From contig JBDIVM010000002.1 of the NCBI GenBank assembly GCA_039805905.1, positions 496,001 through 560,000 of the forward strand: a stretch of 64,000 nucleotides of DNA, given 5' to 3'. Position 1 is the stretch's first letter. Each line of letters starts with the position of its first letter. The notes beneath the pieces were generated by a model. The model was not told where the DNA came from and did not search any database. It saw nothing but the letters and a program-made list of their open reading frames with translations. Positions 43,625 to 51,391 of the stretch are shown piece after piece. The DNA is from Thermohalobaculum sp039805905. Its GTDB lineage: Bacteria; Pseudomonadota; Alphaproteobacteria; Rhodobacterales; Rhodobacteraceae. The position numbers were made by a program, and so were the translations under genes.

Positions 43625-44866
43625 ATGACCCGCTCCAACCTGCCCCGGATCGACGCCGACCGCCTGTGGCGGCGGCAGACCGAGTTCGACACCATCGGCG
43701 CGACGCACGGCGGCGGGGTGCACCGGCTGGCGCTCACGGAACCGGACATCGAGGCGCATCGCCGGCTTGCCTCCTGGGCGCGGGCGCGGGGCTGGGCGGT
43801 GCTCATCGACGATATCGGCAACATGTTCCTGCGCCGCGAGGGAACCGACCCCTCACTGCCCCCTGTCGTCAGCGGCTCCCACACCGACAGCCAGCCGATG
43901 GCCGGGCGGTTCGACGGGCCGCTCGGCGTGCTGGCGGCGCTGGAGGCGCTGGAGACGATCGACAATGCCGGCATCGCCACCCGCCACCCGATCGAGGTCG
44001 CGGTCTGGAACAACGAGGAAGGCCCGCGCTTCACCCCGGCCTGCATGGGCTCGGCCACCTATGCCGGAGTGCAGCCGCTCGAGAAGATGCGCGCCGCCAC
44101 CGACCCGGACGGCATCACCATGGGCGACTGCGTCGACCGGCTGAAGGCTGCCATCCCCGGCGCGGGCCACCGCGCGCTCGGCATGCCCTTCGCCGCCTTC
44201 GTCGAGGCGCATATCGAGCAGGGCGTGGTTCTCGAGTCGAGCGGCAAGGTGATCGGCACCGTCACGGGGATGCAGGGCTACCGCCGGTTCCGGGTCGAGG
44301 TGACCGGGCAGGACGCGCATTCCGGCACCACCCCCCGCGCGCGCCGCAAGGACGCCTTTGTGGCGGCGACCGAGATGGCGGTGGCGCTGCGGCACTCGTT
44401 CCTCGACGAGAGCGACACCATGCGCTTCACCATCGGCCGCTTCGAGGTGCTGCCCGGCGGAATCTCGGTGGTGCCGGGGAAGGTGGTCTTCACCGTCGAC
44501 ATGCGCCATCCCTCGGCCGAGGTGCTGCAGGCCGAGGGCGACCGGGTCGTTGGCATATGCGAGGGACTGAAGGGACCCTGCGCGGTTGCCGTGACCGAGT
44601 TTGCGGCGTCGGCACCGATGGAATTCCCCGAGGCGATGCGCGCCCGGATCGAGGCGACAGCCGAAGCGCGGGGCTACCCCAACCAGCGGATCTTCTGCGG
44701 TGCCGGCCACGATGCGCGGCATATTGCCCGGCTCTGCCCGGCCGGGATGATTTTCATCCCCTGCAAGGACGGGATCAGCCACAACGAGGCCGAGAGCGCC
44801 GAGAAGGAGCATTGCGCCGCCGCGGCGCAGGTGATCGCCGACGTGCTGGTCGGCCTCGCGCTGTAG
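43625..44866 (+). CDS. M20-family N-carbamoyl amino acid hydrolase / ureidoglycolate-type amidohydrolase
   Basis: A 413-residue binuclear metal amidohydrolase. Metal ligands are visible as GSHTDSQP (His86), FDGPLG (Asp97), NNEEGPRF (Glu131/132), EAHIEQG and GISHNEAE. A dimerisation lid domain carries VEVTGQDAHSGTTP. The family includes hydantoinase/carbamoylase, beta-ureidopropionase and allantoate amidohydrolase; these hydrolyse C-N bonds of carbamoyl or ureido compounds. The context with a 2-hydroxyacid dehydrogenase suggests ureide or amide catabolism, but the substrate is not fixed. Confidence 0.88.
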   Translation: MTRSNLPRIDADRLWRRQTEFDTIGATHGGGVHRLALTEPDIEAHRRLASWARARGWAVLIDDIGNMFLRREGTDPSLPPVVSGSHTDSQPMAGRFDGPLGVLAALEALETIDNAGIATRHPIEVAVWNNEEGPRFTPACMGSATYAGVQPLEKMRAATDPDGITMGDCVDRLKAAIPGAGHRALGMPFAAFVEAHIEQGVVLESSGKVIGTVTGMQGYRRFRVEVTGQDAHSGTTPRARRKDAFVAATEMAVALRHSFLDESDTMRFTIGRFEVLPGGISVVPGKVVFTVDMRHPSAEVLQAEGDRVVGICEGLKGPCAVAVTEFAASAPMEFPEAMRARIEATAEARGYPNQRIFCGAGHDARHIARLCPAGMIFIPCKDGISHNEAESAEKEHCAAAAQVIADVLVGLAL

Positions 44867-44878
44867 GGTGCGCCCGGA

Positions 44879-45862
44879 ATGAAAATCATCCGCACTGACC
44901 GCGAGCTGGAGACGCCGCATGTCGACGCCACGCTGCGCGGCCGTGGGCACGAGCTTGTGCTGCTGCCGGACGGCATCGCCGAGGATGCGCTGATCGCCGC
45001 GATCGCCGAGGCGGATCTGCTGCTGATGTGCTATACCCCCGTCACCGCCCGGGTCATCGCCTCGGCCCCCCGGCTGAAGGGGATCGTCAAGTACGGCGTC
45101 GGCATCGACGCCATCGACATTCCCGCAGCGCGGGCGCGCGGCATCCCGGTGGTCAACGTCCCCGAATACGCCGAGGAAACGGTGGCCGAGGGCGCCTTCG
45201 CGCTGATGATCGCCTTGGCGAAGAAGCTGATCCCGCTCGACCGGCAGATGCACCGCGAGGGCTGGGCCTGGCCCGAGGCGCGCTGGCTCGCCGCGGACAT
45301 TGCCGGCAAGACGCTGGGGATCGTCGGGCTGGGCCGGATCGGCCGCAGCATGGCGCGAATGGCGGGCGCCGGCTTCCGGGCACGGGTGCTGGGCTATGAC
45401 CCGAACGTGGGCGCCGCCGAGATGCGCGCGGCGGGGGTCGAGAAGTGCTGTGACCTCCGCGCCATGCTGGTGGAGTGCGACTTCGTCTCGCTCCACACGG
45501 TGCTGACGCCGGCGACGCGGGGCCTCTTCGGCCGGGCCGAGTTCGCGGCGATGAAGCCGACCGCGTTCCTCATCAACACCGCCCGGGGCGCGCTGGTCGA
45601 CGAGGCGGCCCTGCTCGAGGCGCTGGAGACGGGCCGCCTCGCCGGCGCGGGGCTCGATGTCTTTGCGCAGGAGCCCCTGACGCGGCACGGTCACGGTCTC
45701 AGCCGGCTCTACACGATGGAGAACGTGATCCTGACCCCGCACCTGACCTTCTACACGGCCGAGGCGATGCGCCGGCTCGAGGACGAGACGCTGGAACGGT
45801 GCTTCGAGATTCTGGAGGGGCGGGAGGTCACGGTGAAGTCGGGGGATCCGCGGTTGAGGTAG
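44879..45862 (+). CDS. D-isomer-specific 2-hydroxyacid dehydrogenase
   Basis: A 327-residue NAD(P)-dependent dehydrogenase. The nucleotide-binding motif LGIVGLGRIGRSMARMA lies near 143-160. The catalytic Arg is in NTARGALVD, the Glu in GLDVFAQEP, and the His in LTPHLTFYT. The family reduces 2-keto acids such as hydroxypyruvate or glyoxylate. It starts 12 bases after the amidohydrolase stop, so it is the last gene of the MOSC operon. Confidence 0.92.
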   Translation: MKIIRTDRELETPHVDATLRGRGHELVLLPDGIAEDALIAAIAEADLLLMCYTPVTARVIASAPRLKGIVKYGVGIDAIDIPAARARGIPVVNVPEYAEETVAEGAFALMIALAKKLIPLDRQMHREGWAWPEARWLAADIAGKTLGIVGLGRIGRSMARMAGAGFRARVLGYDPNVGAAEMRAAGVEKCCDLRAMLVECDFVSLHTVLTPATRGLFGRAEFAAMKPTAFLINTARGALVDEAALLEALETGRLAGAGLDVFAQEPLTRHGHGLSRLYTMENVILTPHLTFYTAEAMRRLEDETLERCFEILEGREVTVKSGDPRLR

Positions 45863-46035
45863 CAGCGGGCTCGTTAAGCCCACCGTCTCCCAGTGGCGTG
45901 TTGGCCCCCTGCCCGAGCCTGACCAGCCCGGAGTGATAGATCCCCGACCAGCCACCTCCGCCGGCCCGGCCCCTCGGCTGAGCCGGCATCCGGCAGCGGG
46001 AGAGCGGCCCGCTCCGGCTGCGGCCGCCTGCCCCG

Positions 46036-46761
46036 CTACCTCGCGGCCCGCGTCCAGACCCCGGTGCCGTAGCGGCCCTGGATCTCCAGCTTGTCCGGCG
46101 CGAGCAGCCGGTACCGCCCGGTGTCGGCGAAGGGCGTCCCGTTCGGGATGATCGGGTTGTTGGCCCATGCGCCCGCGATCGACCACTGCCCGCTGGTGGA
46201 CTGATAGGTGCCGGCGTGAACCGCGCCGTTCGACAGATCCGTGAACCGGTAGCGGCCATCCGCCCCGAACTCCATTGTCCAGCGGGCCGAACCGCCCTGC
46301 GGCATGGGGACGAAGATCTCCCAGAGCCCGGCGATCTCGGCAGCCGCCGGCGCCGGCGCGACGGTCGGCGTGGGGGTAACGGTCGGCGTGGGGGTAACGG
46401 TCGGCGTGGGCGTGACGGTCGGCGTGGGCGTGACGGTCGGCGTGGGCGTGACGGTCGGCACGGGCGCCACGACCACCGCCGGCTCGCGGCGCATCACCAG
46501 CACGAGCATGACGAGCACCGCGAGCCCGGCCCCGCCGATGAGCGCCGGCCTGAGCCAGGCGGAAGGCCGAGGGTCCGGGACCGGCGCCGGGTGCGGGATG
46601 TCCCGTTCCGTATCGCGCCGGGCGGTCCCCTGCCCGGGCGGCGGCTGAACCGGCCCCGCCGCGGGCGCCCCGCAGGTCGGGCAGGCAGCGTGCGCGGCAG
46701 CATTGAAGATGTGCCCTTCCGGGCAGCGCGTCATGCGTCTCTCGCCCGCAGCGTCGGTCAT
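46036..46761 (-). CDS. Zinc-ribbon membrane protein with TPTV repeat linker
   Basis: A 241-residue protein, third gene of the ExbB/ExbD-like operon. The cytoplasmic N-terminus has a zinc-ribbon-like CPEGHIFNAAAHAACPTCGAP. After a Pro-rich segment there is one membrane helix (about 73-92), then a linker of six PTPTVT hexapeptides. A C-terminal extracytoplasmic beta domain follows: GLWEIFVPMPQGGSARWTME, SGQWSIAGAWANN, DKLEIQGRYGTGVW. The ATG at 46761 has GAGGG upstream and lies seven bases after the previous stop. The C-terminal domain looks like a small lipocalin-like or DUF barrel, unassigned. Confidence 0.72.
   Translation of the reverse strand: MTDAAGERRMTRCPEGHIFNAAAHAACPTCGAPAAGPVQPPPGQGTARRDTERDIPHPAPVPDPRPSAWLRPALIGGAGLAVLVMLVLVMRREPAVVVAPVPTVTPTPTVTPTPTVTPTPTVTPTPTVTPTPTVAPAPAAAEIAGLWEIFVPMPQGGSARWTMEFGADGRYRFTDLSNGAVHAGTYQSTSGQWSIAGAWANNPIIPNGTPFADTGRYRLLAPDKLEIQGRYGTGVWTRAAR
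46361..46468. repeat. 18-bp tandem repeat (six units) inside coding sequence
   Basis: Six consecutive 18-base units, the first five beginning ACGGTCGGCGTGGG and the last diverged, encode the hexapeptide PTPTVT on the minus strand. Two sub-types alternate in blocks (units 1-2 end GGTA, 3-5 end CGTG), showing stepwise duplication. The repeat is in frame, so copy-number change would lengthen or shorten only the linker. Confidence 0.92.
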
Positions 46762-46768
46762 CTCGCCC

Positions 46769-47737
46769 TCACTGGCCGGCCTTGCTCTCGCCGGCTTTCG
46801 TCTCGTCCGCCTTCTCCTCGGCCGGACCCGGCGTCGTCGCGATCCGGTTCCGCACGATGGCCAACTCGGCCTCGCGCTCCTCCGCGGTCGCTTCGGCATA
46901 GGAGAACTTGTAGTCCTGATCGACCCGGACCGTCCCGATGAAATCGAAGGGCCTCTCGGCGGTGAGCGTCGTATTTCCGGCCTTCACCCAGAACCCCTGC
47001 CGGCCAAACGCATATAGCCACACATCGCACTTGGCAACCTCCGGCAGTGGATACGACAGGTTGACGAAGATCTTGTAGTTCGTGCTTCTGACTGCCTGGC
47101 CGACCATCTCTGTATCGCTGCCGGGGCCGCGGGAAAACTCCAAGCCATTGTCGTCCGCGAAGCCCTGTCGTCTGTTATAGCGCGGGTCGAACTTCCACGC
47201 CGGTTCGCCACTCTTGTCAAAGATGCGGTCCGATTCGATGAAGAGATCGACGTCTTGCCTACATGTATACAGTGTCGCGACGACGAATGGGTTGCGCCGC
47301 TCCAGCTCGTCGATCCGCTCCTCGGCCCGTTCTATCTGTGCGCTCTTCTCCTGGAGTTCCTCTTCCAGACCGTTGATCTGGCCCTGTGCGTACCCGAGCT
47401 GGGCGTTCACGCGATCGATGTCCTGGCTGACACCCTGGCTCAGCGCCTCGATCTCGGCGAGCGCATCGCCCGTCGCGAGCCCGGAGGTGGTGGCGCCGGA
47501 CTTCGACTTGATCAGTTTGGAGAATATCTGCTCGGTGCCGCCGCGGATCCGGTTGAGGCCGCTGATCGCCGCATCGAGCCGGATGCGCAGGTCCTCGGCG
47601 TCCTGCTTCACGTTGGGGTCGAACACGTAGTAGCGGGCGAGGATCACCATGATGATCAGGAAGGCACCCATGGCGCCGCTGATCACGTCCATCAGCGACA
47701 GGCTGAAGATATTGATCTCGCGGGAGCGGGGACGCAT
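46769..47737 (-). CDS. ExbD/MotB-like membrane protein with coiled coil
   Basis: A 322-residue protein. One membrane helix (about 12-36) contains an Asp near its start (SLSLMDVISGAMGAFLI), the position of the proton-carrying Asp in ExbD, TolR and MotB. Residues 45-150 form a heptad-rich coiled coil (QGQINGLEEELQEKSAQIER). The C-terminal part (about 155-290) is a beta-rich domain with VDLFIESDRIFD and VWLYAFGRQGFWVKA. No OmpA-type peptidoglycan-binding motif is recognisable, unlike MotB. The tail is Ala/Glu/Lys-rich. The gene lies three bases after its ExbB-like partner. Confidence 0.78.
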   Translation of the reverse strand: MRPRSREINIFSLSLMDVISGAMGAFLIIMVILARYYVFDPNVKQDAEDLRIRLDAAISGLNRIRGGTEQIFSKLIKSKSGATTSGLATGDALAEIEALSQGVSQDIDRVNAQLGYAQGQINGLEEELQEKSAQIERAEERIDELERRNPFVVATLYTCRQDVDLFIESDRIFDKSGEPAWKFDPRYNRRQGFADDNGLEFSRGPGSDTEMVGQAVRSTNYKIFVNLSYPLPEVAKCDVWLYAFGRQGFWVKAGNTTLTAERPFDFIGTVRVDQDYKFSYAEATAEEREAELAIVRNRIATTPGPAEEKADETKAGESKAGQ

Positions 47738-47740
47738 GGC

Positions 47741-48535
47741 CTACTGCTCCATGTAGAGCCGGTTGATCAGGTTCTTCAGGCAATAGGTGCCGGCCCGGTT
47801 GACGGCGAGTTCCTCCTCCTTCTGCACGAGGTTCAGGAAGAGGACGATGATCGCGCTCCAGATCAGCGCGATCACGGTGGTGTCGAAGGCGACAGCGAGG
47901 CTGCCCGTCACAAGGCGGATCTCCATGCTTTCGGGGTCGATGAGGCCGAGCGCCGAGGCAATGCCCGCGACGGTGCCGACGAAGCCCACGGTCGGGATCG
48001 CCCATGCGAGATAGCGCAACAGCTGGTAGCGCAGGTCGACCTTGTGCGAGATCAGGTCGAGCGTCGCATTGAGCACGCTGACCGTCTGGTCTACCGAGCG
48101 GCTCGCCTGCGCCTGCAGGACCGAGAGGTCGATCAGATAGGGCAGGAAGCCGTTGTCGGAGTCAAACTGGCCGGTAACCTTGCGCCGGAGCGGCCCGAGA
48201 TCTGCCAGCACGAGCACGGTCTGGTCGTCCTCCGGCAGGAATCCCCGCCTCAGGAAACCATGTTCCCGGCGCGCGACGCCCCAGCGCGTGAGGATTTCTC
48301 CCAGGGCCATGAAGAACAGGATGTGCTCGGCGTTCTGGATCGTGAACGGATAGGGAAAGACCGCATCGCCACGGCCGATCCAGAAGGCGCCGGCGCGCGG
48401 CGACCCGCCAAAGACGAGGTCGAGCGCGAGGATGAACACGCAGCCGGCGAGCGCCGAGACGCCGAGCATGCCGAACTGGCCCGGCACCCGGAACCACGCC
48501 GCCGTGCCGGCGGCAGACCCGTCAGAAGCAGTCAT
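47741..48535 (-). CDS. MotA/TolQ/ExbB proton channel family protein
   Basis: A 264-residue membrane protein with four predicted helices. The last two carry the family signature: AWAIPTVGFVGTVAGIASAL and LAVAFDTTVIALIWSAIIVL. A cytoplasmic segment of about 85 residues separates the second and third helices, as in ExbB/MotA. Such proteins form a pentameric stator around two ExbD/MotB-like helices and convert proton or sodium flow into mechanical work. It is the first gene of a three-gene operon with no TonB, TolA or flagellar gene nearby. Confidence 0.85.
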   Translation of the reverse strand: MTASDGSAAGTAAWFRVPGQFGMLGVSALAGCVFILALDLVFGGSPRAGAFWIGRGDAVFPYPFTIQNAEHILFFMALGEILTRWGVARREHGFLRRGFLPEDDQTVLVLADLGPLRRKVTGQFDSDNGFLPYLIDLSVLQAQASRSVDQTVSVLNATLDLISHKVDLRYQLLRYLAWAIPTVGFVGTVAGIASALGLIDPESMEIRLVTGSLAVAFDTTVIALIWSAIIVLFLNLVQKEEELAVNRAGTYCLKNLINRLYMEQ

Positions 48536-48681
48536 TCTTGCCCCTCCGCTTCCGTTGCGGCACCCGCGCCCCGGGGCGCAGGTGTCCGACCCTTGCTGCA
48601 GGATTCCGCCTGTTCAGTCGCGGGGCAACCCATTTCTGCGCGAAGTCGATCGCCGCCCGGCGGGACGGGAAGCGGCCTGCC

Positions 48682-50016
48682 CTATCCCGTCTCGCCCCGG
48701 ACCCGCCGCTCCAGCCACTGCGCGGTCCGCAGCAGCGGTCCGTCGGCCCCTCTCGGCCCGACGAGCTGCACACCCAGCGGCAGGCCGCCGGCCTCGAGCA
48801 GCGGCAGGCTCACGCAGGGCGTGCCGGCATAGGTCCAGAAGGCGTTGAAGGTGGCGGGTCCGGTGCTCGTCAGCCCCTTCGGCGCCGGGCCGGGCGACGC
48901 AGGGGTCAGGATCGCGTCGAAGCGGGCAAAGATGGCCACCAGGGCGGCGTAGGCCTTCTCGCGATCGGCGACGGCCTGCCGGTAGACGGCCGAGGGAATC
49001 TCGCGGCCGATGACCACGAGCTGCGACAGGAGCGGGCTCATCAGCGGGCCGTGGCGGTCCGACAGCGGCCCGTAATGACGGGCGACGCCGTAGTAGTGGA
49101 CGCTACGGTGCCACGCCCAGGCCTCGGCCAGCGCGTCGGGCAGCGCCACCTCCGCGCAATCGGCGCCGAGGCCGGCCGCAAGTTCCTCGAGCGCGGCGTG
49201 CATTGCCGGATCGCCCTGGCCCCAGACCGGCGTGCGGACGAAGGCGAGGCGCGGGCGGCGCGGCGGCTCCTGCATCGCGATCCGGGCCAGCGGCGGGCGC
49301 GAGCGCGGTCCGCAGGCCGGGTCGGCGGGGTCCGAGGCGGTCATGGCATCGGTCAGCACCGCCAGGTCCTCGACCGAGCGGCCATATGTCCCGATGGTGT
49401 CGAGGTCGTCCGACTGCATGGCGATGCCGGCGCGCGAGATCAGCCCGAAGCTCGGCTTCAGCGCGTGGACGCCGCAATAGCTGGCCGGCCGGATCACCGA
49501 GCCCCCGGTCTGGGTGCCGAGCGCGGCCGGCACCATACCCGCCCGCACCGCCGCCCCCGAGCCCGAGGACGAGCCACCGGGCGTGTGCGCCGGATCGACC
49601 GGGTTCCGGGTCTTGCCGGCAACCCGGTTGGCGAGCTCGGTCGTCACTGTCTTGCCGAGGATCACGGCGCCCGCGTCGCGGAGCTGGCGGACGCAGGCGG
49701 CGTCCGCCGCCGGGCGGCGACCCCGGTGGCCGAGAAAACCGTTCTCGGTCGGCATGTCGGTGGTGTCGATGATGTCCTTGATGCCGACCGGCACGCCGTG
49801 GAGCGGCCCGACCCCGTGCCCCAGCGCCCGCTCGGCATCGCGCCGGCGCGCCTCGGCCAGCGCGAGATCGGGGTCGAGGAAGGCCCAGGCCTGAACCTCC
49901 GGCTCGCGGGCGGCGGCGCGGGCCAGGCAGGCAGACACCAGTTCCTCGGATGAGAGCTTGCCCGCCGCGATCAGGCGGGCGGCCTCGGCGGTGCCGAGAT
50001 CGGCGGCATCGGTCAT
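48682..50016 (-). CDS. Amidase (amidase signature family)
   Basis: A 444-residue Ser-cisSer-Lys hydrolase. The catalytic Lys is in VGIKDIIDTTDMP, the Ser pair in GGSSSGSGAAV, and the oxyanion region in TQTGGSVIRPASYCGV. The family includes GatA, allophanate hydrolase and aryl-acylamidases; the substrate is not determined, and no GatB/C genes are adjacent. The ATG at 50016 has GGAG eight bases upstream and follows the lyase gene directly, so both are likely co-transcribed. Confidence 0.9.
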   Translation of the reverse strand: MTDAADLGTAEAARLIAAGKLSSEELVSACLARAAAREPEVQAWAFLDPDLALAEARRRDAERALGHGVGPLHGVPVGIKDIIDTTDMPTENGFLGHRGRRPAADAACVRQLRDAGAVILGKTVTTELANRVAGKTRNPVDPAHTPGGSSSGSGAAVRAGMVPAALGTQTGGSVIRPASYCGVHALKPSFGLISRAGIAMQSDDLDTIGTYGRSVEDLAVLTDAMTASDPADPACGPRSRPPLARIAMQEPPRRPRLAFVRTPVWGQGDPAMHAALEELAAGLGADCAEVALPDALAEAWAWHRSVHYYGVARHYGPLSDRHGPLMSPLLSQLVVIGREIPSAVYRQAVADREKAYAALVAIFARFDAILTPASPGPAPKGLTSTGPATFNAFWTYAGTPCVSLPLLEAGGLPLGVQLVGPRGADGPLLRTAQWLERRVRGETG

Positions 50017-50017
50017 G

Positions 50018-50881
50018 TCAGGGCTCCAGGAATTCCCGCGTCCAGCGGTCGTATTCGGCACGGCGGGTCACGCGGTCCATCAGCGCCTTCGGTGCAAGGC
50101 CGGTCAGCTCGTCGGGCTCGGTGCCCTCGCGCAGCGCCTTCAGCGTCGCATGCATCGCCTGGACGGCCGCCGGCAGCGTCGGGTGGCCACGCAGGCAGAT
50201 CCGCAGCCCGTGGGCGGCGAGCGCGTCCGCGCTCATGGCGTTCCAGACCCGGCCCTCGACCACCACCGGTACCGAGACGGCGGCGGCCACCGCCTCGACC
50301 TCGGCGCGGGTCTCAATGCCGAGCAGGAACAGCGCGTCAACCCCCGCCGCCTCGTAGGCTCGCGCCCGTGCCAGCGCGTCGTCAAGCGAGGTGGCCCGGG
50401 CCGCCGAGGTCCGCCCGACGATGACCAGCGAAGGGTCGCTGCGCGCGGCGAGCGCGGCCCTCATCTTGCCGATGCCCTCCTCGACGGATAGCAGATGCGT
50501 CGCCTTGCCCTGCCCGAAGGCACGCGGCAGCGCAGTGTCCTCGATGGTCAGCGCCGAGACGCCGGCGGCCTCCAGCTCCTCGACCGTGCGCATGACGTTC
50601 AGCGCATTGCCATAGCCGTGATCGGCATCAACCATGAGGGGCAGCGCCGAGGCCCGGCTGATCCGGCGGCACTGCTCGGCGAACTCTGTCAGCGTCAACA
50701 CGATCACGTCCGGCGCCCCGAGCACCGCCAGCGAGGCTGACGAGCCGCCGACCATGCCCATCTCGTAACCCAGATCCTCGGCAATCCGGGCGGAGAAGGC
50801 GTCGAACACCGAAGCCGGCACCAGGCAGCGCGGGCCAGCAAGATGCGCGCGAAAGCGCTCGCGGCGTTCGGTGAATGTCAA
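50018..50881 (-). CDS. Isocitrate lyase/PEP mutase family protein (oxaloacetate decarboxylase-like)
   Basis: A 287-residue (beta/alpha)8 enzyme. Features are GYEMGMVGGSSASLAVLG, the Mg-binding VDADHGYGN, ALTIEDTALPRAFGQGKATH and IVGRTSAARAT. The Cys of isocitrate lyase (KKCGH) is absent; only the His remains, which points to the PA4872-type oxaloacetate decarboxylase branch rather than to isocitrate or methylisocitrate lyase. It lies directly upstream of the amidase. Reaction assignment is moderate. Confidence 0.85.
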   Translation of the reverse strand: MTFTERRERFRAHLAGPRCLVPASVFDAFSARIAEDLGYEMGMVGGSSASLAVLGAPDVIVLTLTEFAEQCRRISRASALPLMVDADHGYGNALNVMRTVEELEAAGVSALTIEDTALPRAFGQGKATHLLSVEEGIGKMRAALAARSDPSLVIVGRTSAARATSLDDALARARAYEAAGVDALFLLGIETRAEVEAVAAAVSVPVVVEGRVWNAMSADALAAHGLRICLRGHPTLPAAVQAMHATLKALREGTEPDELTGLAPKALMDRVTRRAEYDRWTREFLEP

Positions 50882-51391
50882 TGGGGCCTCCGTCGCTTGA
50901 TCGCGCCTGATGCTACGGCAGCTTCAATGCGAAGGAAATCACCCGCGGACCAGCCGCTGCTGACGCCAGACTGACCACAAGGCTGGTCGTGCACCCCGAG
51001 TCCGGGCGAGGCGGCTATCGGATTCCGCTGTCTCGGCACGGGTGGCCGCCAGTTGCGCAGGCTGCCTGCGGGGTCGGCATGGCCCTCGACGGCCGGCTCA
51101 ATCATCTTTCCCGGCAGGGCTGAGGGCTGCGGCGGTCGATCAATCGCGAGCGCTTCCGTCAGCGTGCAGGCGTACCCGGCAGGAAGGATTGCTCACAGAC
51201 AGCATCATCGTCAGTGCTTCGGCCAGGGGGATCGGGGGCCGCGGGCTTTCGGGCCATGACCCGGTCAACAGGCCTGAGCGGAGGGCCCGCCCTCGTCAAC
51301 GCACCGGCGTAGACTCATCGCCCATCAGGGGCTCGTCCCGACGTCCGCGGCAAATTGGATGCATTGACATCTGCCGGGGCTCCGGGTCCGG
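50882..51391. other. Intergenic region, lyase gene to alaS
   Basis: This 510-base stretch has no frame with recognisable protein sequence. Short frames on both strands lack Shine-Dalgarno sites and are rich in Arg, Pro and Gly as expected of shadow frames. It should hold the promoter of the lyase-amidase pair, but I cannot point to one. Confidence 0.5.

Noticed and set aside
43853..46186. Minus-strand open frame of 777 codons
   Set aside because: It lies antisense to the M20 amidohydrolase and the 2-hydroxyacid dehydrogenase, whose motifs are intact on the plus strand. The product is His/Arg/Gly-rich without domains.
47741..48535. Zorya anti-phage system (ZorAB) for the ExbB/ExbD-like pair
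   Set aside because: The ZorA-type long cytoplasmic tail and ZorB peptidoglycan-binding domain are not seen, and no ZorC, ZorD or ZorE gene is adjacent.
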